From Oligoflexales bacterium (GTDB lineage Bacteria; Bdellovibrionota_B; Oligoflexia; Oligoflexales; RGVZ01): a DNA stretch of 64,000 nt. A model generated the notes under the pieces. It was not told where the DNA came from, did no database searches, and saw only the letters and a list, made by a program, of their open reading frames with translations. Position numbers and translations under genes: made by a program. Below, piece by piece: positions 24,837-36,568 of the stretch. Location: contig CANLUT010000007.1 of the NCBI GenBank assembly GCA_947494335.1, forward strand, positions 10,469 to 74,468, given 5' to 3'. Numbering within the stretch: position 1 is the first letter of the stretch; each line of letters opens with the position of its first letter.

Positions 24837-25901
24837 ATGCCGACCAAGGTCCTGCCATTTTTGGCTATTGTGATGATCCTCGCCACAATTGAGACTGCGC
24901 CAGCAGCAAGCCGCTCTGCAGAAGCTCGGTCTGTAACTAAAAACAATCGTCTAACCAACGAGCCATCAGGTGTGATCTCCTTTGACAAACCAGTTATCGA
25001 CTTTGGACTGGTTAAAAGAGGACAAAAACTACCAGCAAAATTTCCGTTCAAAAACATCGGAAAAGGAACATTATCCGTTCAAGGGGTTCAGGCGTCTTGC
25101 AACTGTGCAACAGTGGACGCTGCGAAAGGCAAAGCATTTGCGCCGGGGGAAAGTGGTCTCATTGAAGTTTTGTTTGATACTACCGACTATTCCGGCAAAG
25201 TCTCAAAAGCAATCACAGTCATCACAAATGAACGATCAATGCCAGATCGCACCCTGACAATCACCGCTCTGGTAAATAGCGAGCTCGACGCAACACCGCC
25301 ATTAGTAGACTTCGGCGACGTCGTACTCAACCAAACACCCCAACAGACCATAAGACTCAAAAACAATATGAAAACCGAACTTAAAATTGAGCGTATTCGC
25401 TTCAATGAAGAGTTTCTTGATGTTGGCTATACTAAGGATGGCCGTGAGTTCACCATTTACGTTAAATTGAAGCCGACGGTACCAATTGGTTTTTTCAAAG
25501 ATACTATATGGGTAAAAAATAATTCTGCATCGCTCCCCGAGATGCCAATTCCAATTCGCGCGTCAATTCGAGGTCAGATCTCTGCTAGCCCGGCCTACAT
25601 TGAGTTTGGATCAGTGTCCGCGAATGAAACAGCTGCCAGACAAATCGCGCTTCGAGCCTCGAAAGAGTTTGAGATTACGGATAACTCTGTTGAATTGAAT
25701 GTCAACGGCAGCAAAGCCGATGATGGTCAGAAGCTCATAAAGATCAGTGTGCAGCAGGTAGATAAGACCGGCAAAAACATATCACTCGAACTAAAAAATC
25801 CAGGAAACAAATCCGGAAGCGTTCACGGTAAAATCACCCTTCAGACCAATAATCCCCAGCAGAAGAATTTGGTAGTAGACTTTTACGCGTTCTTCCGCTG
25901 A
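24837..25901 (+). CDS. exported DUF1573 protein
   Basis: A 354-aa exported protein. A signal peptide (residues 1-24, FLAIVMILATIETAPAA) is followed by repeated immunoglobulin/MSP-like beta-sandwich modules. The first carries the DUF1573 hallmarks ISFDKPVIDFGLVKRGQKL and VQASCNCATVD (CxC pair near residue 88). Two further modules begin at about 155 (PPLVDFGDVVLNQTP) and 255 (SPAYIEFGSVSANETA). Such domains are carrier or adhesion modules with no known enzymatic role. GGAG lies 8 nt before the ATG. Its stop lies 1 nt from that of miaB (convergent). Confidence 0.82.
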   Translation: MPTKVLPFLAIVMILATIETAPAASRSAEARSVTKNNRLTNEPSGVISFDKPVIDFGLVKRGQKLPAKFPFKNIGKGTLSVQGVQASCNCATVDAAKGKAFAPGESGLIEVLFDTTDYSGKVSKAITVITNERSMPDRTLTITALVNSELDATPPLVDFGDVVLNQTPQQTIRLKNNMKTELKIERIRFNEEFLDVGYTKDGREFTIYVKLKPTVPIGFFKDTIWVKNNSASLPEMPIPIRASIRGQISASPAYIEFGSVSANETAARQIALRASKEFEITDNSVELNVNGSKADDGQKLIKISVQQVDKTGKNISLELKNPGNKSGSVHGKITLQTNNPQQKNLVVDFYAFFR

Positions 25902-25902
25902 T

Positions 25903-27330
25903 TTAGTGTACTAGCTCGCCGACCAAAGCCGTCTTATTTCCTCCCATAATTTTAACAGGGAGAGTCTTGCCCGCAAGATCAGCCGAACTATGAACGCGTA
26001 CAACCCGAAACTCTGGAGTTTTGCCAATCCAAACTCCGGGTTCTTTTTTACTGTTGAATACAAAGAGTACATGTTTAACTGATCCAACATCTGCCAGAGC
26101 CAGTTCCAGGGTAATCTTGTCCTGAAGCTGATTTAAAGCCGCAAGGCGGCGCTCTTTGATGTCCTCAGGTATCTGATCCAAAAATCTGGTCGCAGCAGTA
26201 CCCTTACGCGGTGAGTATTTGAACGAGTAGATAAAGCTAAAACGCACAGCTTCTATAAGCCTCAATGTCCCTTCAAATTCTTCCTCGGTTTCACCGGGAA
26301 AGCCCACAATCAGGTCGGTGCTTATCGCAATTCCAGGGACGGCGTCTCGCAGCCATTTAATGCGCTGCATATATTCTTCGACAGTCACCTTGCGTTTCAT
26401 TCTTTCAAGGGTTCTATCGTGTCCAGCTTGAACAGGAAGATGGATGTATCGTCCAAGCTTAGGATGACTTGAAAATAGCTCGGCCAATGGCTTGGTAAAG
26501 TCATGAGGATTTGATGTCGTAAAACGAACCCGATCTACTCCCGGCAAATCAGACACCGCCTTAAGAAGCTCAACAAACGGGCCTCCATCAGCCGGTACAT
26601 CATCACGACCCAACAGGTCTAGACCGTAACTATTCACGTTCTGTCCAAGCAATGTGATTTCCTTGGCTCCTTGCGAAACCATGTATTCAACTTCTTTGAC
26701 TATCTCTGGAATTGGCCTGCTGATCTCACGGCCGCGGGTAAACGGGACCACACAAAACGTACAGAAGTTATTGCAGCCTTGGATGATATTCACGAAGCGA
26801 TTCACTTCTGGTTTACCAGAAATTGATGGAATATGGATCATCGGCTCATCACTAATAGTCGAATGCTCCGCCCCCCGATCACCATGTTCATCTTTATGAC
26901 GATCAAAGCCCGTCGCGACTGCAGACACCCCGGTCTGCTCACGTTCCTCAAGAAGACGCGGCAACTCATCAATTTTTCCAGGTCCAATAAGAACATCGAT
27001 CTGAGGAGCCAGCTCAATCAATTTTTTACCGTCAGCCTGAGCCACACAGCCAGTAACCGCAATTTTTAAACCTGGCTTTTTTGACTTGATGCGATCAAGA
27101 ACTCCCAGCCGACTGAGAACCTTGTGTCTTGCTTTCTCCCGAATATGGCAGGTATTTAAAAGGATCAAATCTGCTGCTTCCGGGCCTGAAGCCGTCAGCT
27201 CATAATTGTTTGCCTCCAGAAGAGAGAGCATACGCTCACTATCCGCCACATTCATCTGGCAGCCCCAAGTCTCAATGTGAACTTTACGCCTAAGCACCAG
27301 ATTGTCAGCTTTTGTCGGCTCTACATTCAT
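25903..27330 (-). CDS. miaB: tRNA-2-methylthio-N6-dimethylallyladenosine synthase
   Basis: A 475-aa radical-SAM methylthiotransferase that adds the methylthio group to i6A37 of tRNAs reading UNN codons. The N-terminal cluster ligands are visible (WGCQMN, LNTCHIREKA, VTGCVAQ), then the radical-SAM CxxxCxxC in GCNNFCTFCVVP near residue 185, and a C-terminal TRAM domain. About 20 residues longer than average, mostly in a linker near residues 145-165 (DRHKDEHGDRGAEHS). It follows ffh by 18 nt, so it belongs to that transcript. Confidence 0.95.
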   Translation of the reverse strand: MNVEPTKADNLVLRRKVHIETWGCQMNVADSERMLSLLEANNYELTASGPEAADLILLNTCHIREKARHKVLSRLGVLDRIKSKKPGLKIAVTGCVAQADGKKLIELAPQIDVLIGPGKIDELPRLLEEREQTGVSAVATGFDRHKDEHGDRGAEHSTISDEPMIHIPSISGKPEVNRFVNIIQGCNNFCTFCVVPFTRGREISRPIPEIVKEVEYMVSQGAKEITLLGQNVNSYGLDLLGRDDVPADGGPFVELLKAVSDLPGVDRVRFTTSNPHDFTKPLAELFSSHPKLGRYIHLPVQAGHDRTLERMKRKVTVEEYMQRIKWLRDAVPGIAISTDLIVGFPGETEEEFEGTLRLIEAVRFSFIYSFKYSPRKGTAATRFLDQIPEDIKERRLAALNQLQDKITLELALADVGSVKHVLFVFNSKKEPGVWIGKTPEFRVVRVHSSADLAGKTLPVKIMGGNKTALVGELVH

Positions 27331-27348
27331 AAACTTTGTCCCAAATAA

Positions 27349-28893
27349 TTATCGGCGATTTTTTTTGCGAGCGTCTTTGGCGGCCTTGCGCATTTTCTTT
27401 AACTTTTCACGATCAACTTTCTTGGGAGTCGCAGCGCCCAGACCACCACCAAAAAGATCACCCATTCCACCCATTCCACCAGGTAATCCACCCTGGCTCA
27501 TCATGTTTTGTGCCATTTTCCGCATATTATTGAGCTGACCTAGGCCACCCATTCCTGGAATTTTACCAAGCATGCCACCAAAACCTTTGCCCATCATCCC
27601 CATCATTTGCCGCATGGATTTGAAACGCTTAATCACATCATGAACGTCATTGGGCTTTGTTCCGCTGCCTTTGGCAATACGACGAATGCGGTTATCATTG
27701 AAAACTGCTGGATTTACTCGCTCTTGCTCAGTCATGGAGTCAATCATGGCCTTAACCTTGACAAGCTCACGATCATCCAAATTAGCTTCCTTAGGCAGCA
27801 TGCCCTGCATCGGCAGCTTTGCCATAATATCTTTCAAAGAGCCCATCTGCTGAATCATGGACAGCTGATTGTAAAAATCTTTGAAATTAAATTGCCCTTC
27901 GAGCATTTTGAGCATCTCGGCTTCTTTGTCGCCTGTGTGAACACGCTCAAAGTCCTCCATGAGGCCAATGACATCTCCCATGCCTAAAATTCGGCTGGCA
28001 AGACCCTCCGGTCTAAACTCCTCAAGGCGCGCGAGATCTTCTCCCATACCGAGAAATTTCAGAGGCTTTCCCGTCACGCGTCGAATACTAAGCGCCGCGC
28101 CACCTCGGGTATCACCATCGAGTTTCGTCATGACGACGCCTGAGATATCCAAGCGATCATTGAATGATTTGGCAGTTGTTACTGCATCCTGGCCCATCAT
28201 CGCATCACAGACAAAAAAGATGTTGTCGGGTTTTGCCAGAGCCTTAATATCGTCAAGCTCCTGCATCAACTCGCTGTCAATTGTCAGTCGACCAGCCGTA
28301 TCCAACAGCACGACATCACATCCGAGCTCAAACGCTTTCTGAATGGATTTTTCGCAAATTTCTTGGGGCTTAGCGCCGTCAACGTGGAAAACAGGAATTT
28401 CCAGCTTTCGACCAAGGACTCTCAATTGTTCAACGGCCGCTGGACGATAGACGTCAGCTGCAACCAATAATGGCTTTCGCTTAAACTTTGTCATCAAATA
28501 GTTTGCAAGCTTACCAGTTGTCGTCGTCTTACCACTTCCCTGTAAGCCCACCATCATAATGGTTGTGGGACGATTGACGGCAAAACGAATAGACGCGTCG
28601 GGTTCACCCATCAGAGCTTCGAGCTCTTTTTTACATATCTGTACGAAATGATCGGCAGGTGTGACGCGAACCCGTTCAGATCCTGATCCAGCGCGAACTT
28701 GAACAGTCTGACCCAACGCCTCAGACTTCACTTTGCTCAAGAAGTCCTTGGCGACCCCATACTCAACATCGGCTTCAAGAAGACTCTTACGAATCTCTCC
28801 TATTGCCTCATTAATGTTTTCTTCCGTCAGAGTTGCTTTGCCAGTGAACTTTTCGCGAGCGACACGAAAGCCATCACTCAAAATATCAAGCAT
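27349..28893 (-). CDS. ffh: signal recognition particle GTPase Ffh
   Basis: A 514-aa SRP54 homologue that binds signal sequences with the 4.5S RNA and delivers nascent membrane proteins to FtsY. N domain residues 1-90; G domain with GLQGSGKTTTTGKLA near 112, DTAGRLTID near 198 and TKLDGDTRGGAA near 255; Met-rich M domain from about 330 (MRQMMGMMGKGFGGMLG) with a basic end (KKVDREKLKKMRKAAKDARK). The tail is Gly/Met-rich and somewhat longer than in E. coli (453 aa). A sigma-70 promoter lies at 28969-28997. The SRP RNA gene was not found in this window. Confidence 0.97.
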   Translation of the reverse strand: MLDILSDGFRVAREKFTGKATLTEENINEAIGEIRKSLLEADVEYGVAKDFLSKVKSEALGQTVQVRAGSGSERVRVTPADHFVQICKKELEALMGEPDASIRFAVNRPTTIMMVGLQGSGKTTTTGKLANYLMTKFKRKPLLVAADVYRPAAVEQLRVLGRKLEIPVFHVDGAKPQEICEKSIQKAFELGCDVVLLDTAGRLTIDSELMQELDDIKALAKPDNIFFVCDAMMGQDAVTTAKSFNDRLDISGVVMTKLDGDTRGGAALSIRRVTGKPLKFLGMGEDLARLEEFRPEGLASRILGMGDVIGLMEDFERVHTGDKEAEMLKMLEGQFNFKDFYNQLSMIQQMGSLKDIMAKLPMQGMLPKEANLDDRELVKVKAMIDSMTEQERVNPAVFNDNRIRRIAKGSGTKPNDVHDVIKRFKSMRQMMGMMGKGFGGMLGKIPGMGGLGQLNNMRKMAQNMMSQGGLPGGMGGMGDLFGGGLGAATPKKVDREKLKKMRKAAKDARKKNRR

Positions 28894-28968
28894 TCAAGGC
28901 TCCTTTAGTTCAGCCAGACTATGCCACCTAAAAATCTCAAAAATCCCAGTAATGTCCGAGATTAGGAC

Positions 28969-28997
28969 CGTATAATGGGATTCGTTTGTAACGTCAA
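28969..28997 (-). promoter_or_regulatory. sigma-70 promoter of ffh-miaB
   Basis: On the minus strand TTGACG (28997-28992), exactly 17 nt, TATACG (28974-28969). The boxes match 5 and 4 of 6 positions. The predicted leader is about 70 nt. Confidence 0.6.
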
Positions 28998-29041
28998 TAA
29001 AAAGGGTCAAAAGGGGGGCGTTTTGCGCCTCCTCGAGCTCA

Positions 29042-30145
29042 CTAAAATCCTGAATTTAACACCTTAAAAAACAGCCCAGATGCGTCAGCCAGGATTTTTT
29101 GGCGCCACCGGCTATCTTGCGGAAAAAAAAGATTTTTAAGGTGCCTCGACGCCTTGGAATCAGGTCCAATTTTACCCCTTAGCCAAGCGCCGCGCTCAGA
29201 TCTCAAACCACGTAACACTCTAAAATCATTATAGGTACCAAATTCCTGTAAAATATAGCGAACTTTCGACTTTGGAAAGGCCTGGTAAATGAGGTTTGAA
29301 AAGCTACCAAAAGACCTATAAGTCGAGCGGCCCTCGATCTCGTCCAAGGTCAGCTTCACGTTCAGTTGCCGCTGCATCAGCTGAAGATCACCTTGTTCCG
29401 CGACTTCCGTCGAAAAAAGTGCCTCAAACCCATAGGGTCCAAGTCCCGTGTGAATGTCGACGGCGAACACTCGTTGAACATCAGAAAAATTTTGCTCAAA
29501 GAAATTTTTGAGTCGTGACAACTCCGGTTGCCATTTATCTCCGCCGTAGAAAAAACCATCGGCATAATGATACTGGCCACCTGAAAGCCCCTGCATCAAA
29601 AATTGCTTTCCTCGCCGAATAGTCATTGCCGCTAAACGCAACCAGCAAAGCCAGCGGCGCCAGGACTCGTCGGTTAGGATCTGATGCACCTGATGGTAGG
29701 CCCTACCATCAGGCAAATTGTCTCCGGTTAGAAACGCATTACGATTTAAATCAACATTATCTGCATTGTTTCGTCGAAGCCAACTCATGCCATAAGCGTT
29801 CACGGTATGAACGAACACGACGCGAATCCGCGGTAATGCGTCAATTCGCCCCGACTTTTTTAGTGCAGAGAGCTCCCTAAGAATTTGCAGCTGAGCTGCA
29901 CTCCCAGCAAAGCCTTCCACTCCATGCACACCGGACACATGTAAAAAAAGATCAGATGGAGAGTTTTTAGACGAATGTCCCAGCAAAACTGTCCCAATAC
30001 CAATTGAGAGACTTTCACCGCCTGGACCTTTTTGTCCAAGGTCGAGGCTTTGAAACTCGCCACCAATTTCACCAATACTTAATATGAAAGCTTTGCGTGC
30101 GTCCGACCATGAGTCAAAACACACACCACCCGTCTTTTCATTCAT
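29042..30145 (-). CDS. DUF2817 family M14-like metallopeptidase
   Basis: A 367-aa protein of the DUF2817 branch of zinc carboxypeptidases. The zinc site is seen as SGVHGVEG near residue 70 (His, Glu) and VDIHTGLG near 242 (His), with NAYGMSWLRRNNADNVDLNR near 115 for substrate binding and QEFGTY near 306 as the catalytic Glu region. No signal peptide is visible. Substrate unknown; relatives are often called hydrolases or deacylases. The ATG at 30145 is favoured because AGAAGG lies 9 nt upstream; a GTG at 30166 is the alternative. Last gene of the gp19-like/lipoprotein unit. Confidence 0.8.
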   Translation of the reverse strand: MNEKTGGVCFDSWSDARKAFILSIGEIGGEFQSLDLGQKGPGGESLSIGIGTVLLGHSSKNSPSDLFLHVSGVHGVEGFAGSAAQLQILRELSALKKSGRIDALPRIRVVFVHTVNAYGMSWLRRNNADNVDLNRNAFLTGDNLPDGRAYHQVHQILTDESWRRWLCWLRLAAMTIRRGKQFLMQGLSGGQYHYADGFFYGGDKWQPELSRLKNFFEQNFSDVQRVFAVDIHTGLGPYGFEALFSTEVAEQGDLQLMQRQLNVKLTLDEIEGRSTYRSFGSFSNLIYQAFPKSKVRYILQEFGTYNDFRVLRGLRSERGAWLRGKIGPDSKASRHLKNLFFPQDSRWRQKILADASGLFFKVLNSGF

Positions 30146-30159
30146 CAGAGAAAACCTTC

Positions 30160-31740
30160 TCACCACTGCTTAATGGAGAGATTACGCGACGATCCCCACG
30201 CAATCTCACCCGAAGTTGTAGGCGTGTTTTCCTCATCTACATCTTCAGAGTCAAGCGGATTCGGAGGCAGAACATGAACTTTGTATTGATATTTTCCATG
30301 GGGCAAACGAAGAAGCTTGGATTGGCCATTGTCTAACACAAACTCAGTCTCTGAACTAAGTGACTGCTGCAAATAGCGTGACAAGGACGCCACTTCCTTA
30401 TTCTCATCATCTTCGTGCTCATAAATAAAACCACACTCAAAATTGAATCCCTCACCGGTGAGTTTCATACCATCTGCGATTCTCATCAGGCCCCAAGATT
30501 CAGCAAACAACGGATGCCAACACATGTCGGAACGCGCTGCAGCAACAATCGGCGCGACTGTAACGTGTTTAGGCTTCACATCAGTTTGCCGGTGTCCCTT
30601 TTTTCGAGCCACTCGTCGCGCCAGACGCTTTGGCTGATCGTCACGGTCTGAGCGACCAAGATATTTTCGCGCCTCGGCAACCAGGCGGTCAGAAACCTCA
30701 TTATCTGGCGAGATCGTGACGCGAAGAGGCTGACGTGACGTGTCTTCAGCACGTCCAGGAATGACATCCGAGGGAATCCTCACACTTAATACGCCGACAC
30801 GACTGATTCCCTCATAGAGCTCACGTAACATCGCTAATTCCTGGGTACCTTTAGCCAATCCGTATAATGCAGCCTGACGTCGCAAATCACCTTGACCTGA
30901 GCACAAAGCATTCTGCCATCGCCTTGAGGTCATCACTACTGGAAGCTCTTCGGGAAGACTAAACTGGAGGATCTTGCAAAACTTTGCGAAGCCTTCATCG
31001 TTGGACATGTAGGTCGCCGTTTTTGCAAGCGTGGCGACGACTCCGGTACGTCTCGCTAAAATGTAGGGCTGTCTGCTCCATTTCCTGATCATTGATTTTT
31101 GAAAATCTTCTGTTTTAACAAGCGCTGGCTGGGGAAGTAAAGAATCCAATGTACACTTTGCTGTTTGTCCCACGACTTCAATAGCCTGGCAGTCCGGGAT
31201 CATCTTCACCATCACATCTTTGACAACAGCTCGAAGAGGGGCTAACGATTCTTCACTTACAACTAAAAAATTGCCCCGATAACCTCGCATGCTCTCACAT
31301 GCCGTTTGTTTGATTTCTTGTGGCATTACGAAGCCTGTGACTTTAGATTCGGAGTCTTCAATAGTCACAACAGAAATATGACCAGCGTCCTCCTCGAGGA
31401 CCATGTCATATCCGACACCCAAAACATGAAGGGTTGTTCGGAATGAAAACTTCTGATCAATGCAAGACCGCGCATTCATCAGCACAAAAGCAGAAGCAGA
31501 TGGATTATTCGAGGAGCGGATTTCGATCCAATTTTCTTTGACCGGGTCAACAATTGATATCAACTTGGATTTTTTTTCAGCTTCCGGAGACGTTGACTCG
31601 CGCGTCACCATCCCAGGATCAGTGGAGTTAGGCATATGACTCGAGCATGACGCTCCGGTCATCATCATGAATAGTAGAAATGGGGAAATAGAATGCTTAG
31701 CGGCGCTCAATCTTTTGAACGGCGAAAATGACTTTTTCAT
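30160..31740 (-). CDS. large lipoprotein of unknown function (526 aa)
   Basis: A 526-aa predicted lipoprotein: hydrophobic SISPFLLFMMMTGASC ends in a lipobox with Cys near residue 32, then a Ser/Thr/Pro/Glu-rich linker. The body has no domain I recognise. A basic stretch near residues 370-395 (RLARRVARKKGHRQTD) precedes a C-terminal beta-rich domain ending near a His/Trp motif (MCWHPLFAESWGLMR). GGAGGT lies immediately before the ATG at 31740, so that start is firm. It overlaps the gp19-like gene by 44 nt and lies 14 nt before the DUF2817 gene, all one operon. Confidence 0.72.
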   Translation of the reverse strand: MKKSFSPFKRLSAAKHSISPFLLFMMMTGASCSSHMPNSTDPGMVTRESTSPEAEKKSKLISIVDPVKENWIEIRSSNNPSASAFVLMNARSCIDQKFSFRTTLHVLGVGYDMVLEEDAGHISVVTIEDSESKVTGFVMPQEIKQTACESMRGYRGNFLVVSEESLAPLRAVVKDVMVKMIPDCQAIEVVGQTAKCTLDSLLPQPALVKTEDFQKSMIRKWSRQPYILARRTGVVATLAKTATYMSNDEGFAKFCKILQFSLPEELPVVMTSRRWQNALCSGQGDLRRQAALYGLAKGTQELAMLRELYEGISRVGVLSVRIPSDVIPGRAEDTSRQPLRVTISPDNEVSDRLVAEARKYLGRSDRDDQPKRLARRVARKKGHRQTDVKPKHVTVAPIVAAARSDMCWHPLFAESWGLMRIADGMKLTGEGFNFECGFIYEHEDDENKEVASLSRYLQQSLSSETEFVLDNGQSKLLRLPHGKYQYKVHVLPPNPLDSEDVDEENTPTTSGEIAWGSSRNLSIKQW

Positions 31741-32191
31741 GAAGACCTCCAACCTCTGGATTGCCGGCTTCTACAGTCCACGCAACAGGCTGCGACATGC
31801 GCAACGTGTGACGAGCAACTTCAACACCCTCAGCATTTTCAGAGATCAGAGTGACATCTTTCAAACCAGTATTTCCTCTCATCAGAGAGTTGGCCCAAAG
31901 ATACAACGAAGGATCCGTTACAAAATCGCGACTGAGCTCAACGCGAGCGTGCTCGGAAGAACCTATCGACGCTCCTAAGCCGTCGATGTCCGCGACTGGA
32001 CTAAACGCACCGTAATTTACGCCCTCAATCTCCACCACCATTCGTGATGCTTTGCCGGAGAAACTAGCGGGCAATCGCTGAGTCGCTGCGATTGGAACCA
32101 ATAACATGGCAAGTAACAATAAGTTCGCAATTCTGACTTTGCGACTTGAAGAGGTGTCTAAATTGAATTGGCGCAAGAGGCGCACTTTCAT
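31697..32191 (-). CDS. exported phage tail-tube (gp19)-like domain protein
   Basis: A 164-aa protein with a basic N-terminus and a membrane/signal segment near residues 20-37 (IANLLLLAMLLVPIAA). Residues about 50-164 read like the T4 gp19/tail-tube fold used in phage tails and contractile injection systems: VVEIEGVNYGAFSPVADIDG, a middle stretch VELSRDFVTDPSLYLWANSL, and GVEVARHTLRMSQPVAWTVE. The segment between strands 2 and 3 (usually YREG and KLPG) is shortened. No sheath, baseplate or spike gene is adjacent; instead it leads an operon with a lipoprotein and a DUF2817 hydrolase. The ATG touches AGGGG, so GTG at 32185 may be the true start. Fold assignment comes from motif resemblance only. 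Confidence 0.62.
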   Translation of the reverse strand: MKVRLLRQFNLDTSSSRKVRIANLLLLAMLLVPIAATQRLPASFSGKASRMVVEIEGVNYGAFSPVADIDGLGASIGSSEHARVELSRDFVTDPSLYLWANSLMRGNTGLKDVTLISENAEGVEVARHTLRMSQPVAWTVEAGNPEVGGLHEKVIFAVQKIERR

Positions 32192-32337
32192 CCCCTGATT
32201 GAATTCTGTTACTGATAACTGAGGTTACAAATAAATTCTAACACCCACTATCAAAAAACACCAGATCCCCACTCAAAAAAACTTGACAGCCCATTTTTTA
32301 AACCTTCCAGGATCTTGACTGGGTTATCGACAAGATC

Positions 32338-32721
32338 TCAAGAAAGTTTAGCTATCACATCAATTTCCACGTTTACATCGCGCGGCAATCTGGCCACTTC
32401 CACCGTAGCTCTGGCCGGAAACGGTTGTGGGAAGAAGCTTCCGTAGACTTCATTGACCACCGAAAAATTATTCATGTCTTTGAGAAAAATGGTGGTTTTT
32501 ACAACGTCACCAAAACCTCCACCAGCAGCCTCAAGTATGGCTTTGAGGTTTTCCAGGACTTTTTTGGTTTCGTCAGCAACTCCTGACTTAACGAGCTCGC
32601 CCGTCTTTGGATCCAAAGGGATTTGACCCGAAACAAATAGGAGATCCCCGGCGCGAACAGCTTGGGAATAGGGACCTATAGCGGCTGGAGCATTTGCGGT
32701 TTGAATGACTTGTTTTTTCAC
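32338..32721 (-). CDS. ridA: RidA family enamine/imine deaminase
   Basis: A 127-aa RidA/YjgF protein that hydrolyses reactive 2-aminoacrylate-type enamines made by PLP enzymes. Landmarks: [28 protein letters not shown] (N-terminal half written here in part), [20 protein letters not shown] near 55-75 and the catalytic Arg in [15 protein letters not shown] near 102. It should act as a cytosolic trimer. Single gene, with a spaced gap on both sides. Confidence 0.93.
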   Translation of the reverse strand: MKKQVIQTANAPAAIGPYSQAVRAGDLLFVSGQIPLDPKTGELVKSGVADETKKVLENLKAILEAAGGGFGDVVKTTIFLKDMNNFSVVNEVYGSFFPQPFPARATVEVARLPRDVNVEIDVIAKLS

Positions 32722-32836
32722 GTCTCACCTCACGGTTTTAACTTGGCACTTTGCTCAAAAAACAACGTATTTGGAGTCCATTCATAGTGACTTTAACAAA
32801 AACAAAAAACAATACATTTATTCAATAGATTCAAGG

Positions 32837-32865
32837 TTGTAATCCCGAAGGCTTGTTCCTATAAT
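32837..32865 (+). promoter_or_regulatory. sigma-70 promoter of lgt
   Basis: TTGTAA (32837-32842), 17-nt spacer, perfect TATAAT (32860-32865). Predicted start near 32872, leader of about 65 nt. Confidence 0.6.
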
Positions 32866-32937
32866 AGGCAGCCAAGTGATCAACAAAAAGCTGCACTCTT
32901 TCACTAATTGGGCCAAAAAACGGGGGCTCGGCTTACT

Positions 32938-33703
32938 ATGACGTTTCCTCAAATCAATCCGGTTTTCTTCTCCATCGGTCCCTTTGAACTTCGATGGTAT
33001 AGCCTAATGTACGTCATCGGGCTGCTAGCCGTTTATTTCTTCTTCAGATATGCATCTCGCAAAGGCACATTGAAATTAACGCACCAGGAAATTGAATCCG
33101 TCATGCTTGTTGGCATGATAGGCATGATTCTTGGCGCGCGATTGGTCTATGTGTTTGTCTACAACTTCGACTTCTATATTGAACGTCCCAATGAAATATT
33201 CGCCACGTGGCGTGGGGGCCTATCGTTTCATGGCGCAATCCTTGGCATCGCCATTGCCTTACTGATCTATTCAAAACAAAAAAACAAAAGCTTCTTCAAC
33301 ATCACTGATCACATGGTGACTATTGCCCCCGTAGGTCTCGGTTTTGGAAGAATAGGAAACTTCATTAATGGCGAACTCTGGGGGCGCGTGACCGACGCTC
33401 CTATCGGAATCATCTTTCCAGACGCAGGGCCGTCACCGAGACATCCCTCTCAGCTTTACGAGTCCATGTTTGAAGGCTGGATTCTTTTAGCCATCATGTT
33501 TCTTTTCTATAGCAGAAGGCCTCGAACTGGAGTGCTGTCTGCAGTCTTTCTGATTGGTTACTCTACGTTTCGCTTCTTTATAGAGTTCTTCCGAGAGCCT
33601 GACAAACAGCTTGGAGAAGTACTGGGTCCGTTTAGTATGGGACAGGTCCTTTGTGCGATCATGTGGGTCATCGGCGCGATGATTCTGACCTATTCCCTAA
33701 ATT

Positions 33704-33729
<26 letters not shown>
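32938..33729 (+). CDS. lgt: prolipoprotein diacylglyceryl transferase
   Basis: A 263-aa inner-membrane enzyme that adds diacylglycerol to the lipobox Cys of prolipoproteins, the first step in maturing the many lipoproteins seen in this window. About seven membrane helices; the signature GRIGNFINGELWGR near residue 138 and HPSQLYE near 182 are intact. ATG at 32938 gives the normal N-terminus (FPQINPVFFSIGPFELRWYS); a TTG at 32908 is the longer option. Its last 26 nt overlap the end of ruvC on the other strand. Confidence 0.95.
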
Positions 33730-36121
<2,392 letters not shown>

Positions 36122-36137
<16 letters not shown>

Positions 36138-36568
36138 TGTTTACTAATGTCAGCGTCTTCAATCTTCTTATCGCCGCCATCGGCGGAGCCTCATTTGGCA
36201 TCGTCTTCAGAATTCCTTATCGCTATTTTTTGCACGTCGTTTTACTGGCGATGGTGGCAAAACTTGGCGTTGACGTCATATCTCAAAAGGCAAATGTCGG
36301 TTTTGCAACCTTCGTATCCACATTTATTGTGGGTGCTATTAGTCACGTGTTTGCACGCGCAACGGGAAAGCCAGCTCAGGCATTTTTAATACCGGGTGTG
36401 ATGTTTTTGGTTCCCGGAACAAGCTTATACAAATCATTTGCAGGAGCCATGACAGCCGACTACCAGGCTGCAATGGCACTTTTGGTCCAAGCCATCATCG
36501 TGACGGTATCTATTTCATTTGCTCTGCTACTTGCAAACTGGGTCGTACCCAGCAAAAAAACGCTTTAA
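36122..36568 (+). CDS. ThrE/YjjB-type exporter, C-terminal subunit
   Basis: A 148-aa membrane protein with about four helices, matching the DUF3815/YjjB half of the ThrE carrier (GASFGIVFRIPYRYF, IPGVMFLVPGTSLYKS near 100). It completes the split exporter with the preceding gene, which it overlaps by 16 nt. In ThrE the two halves are fused; the split form is common. The transported compound cannot be told from sequence. Confidence 0.85.
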
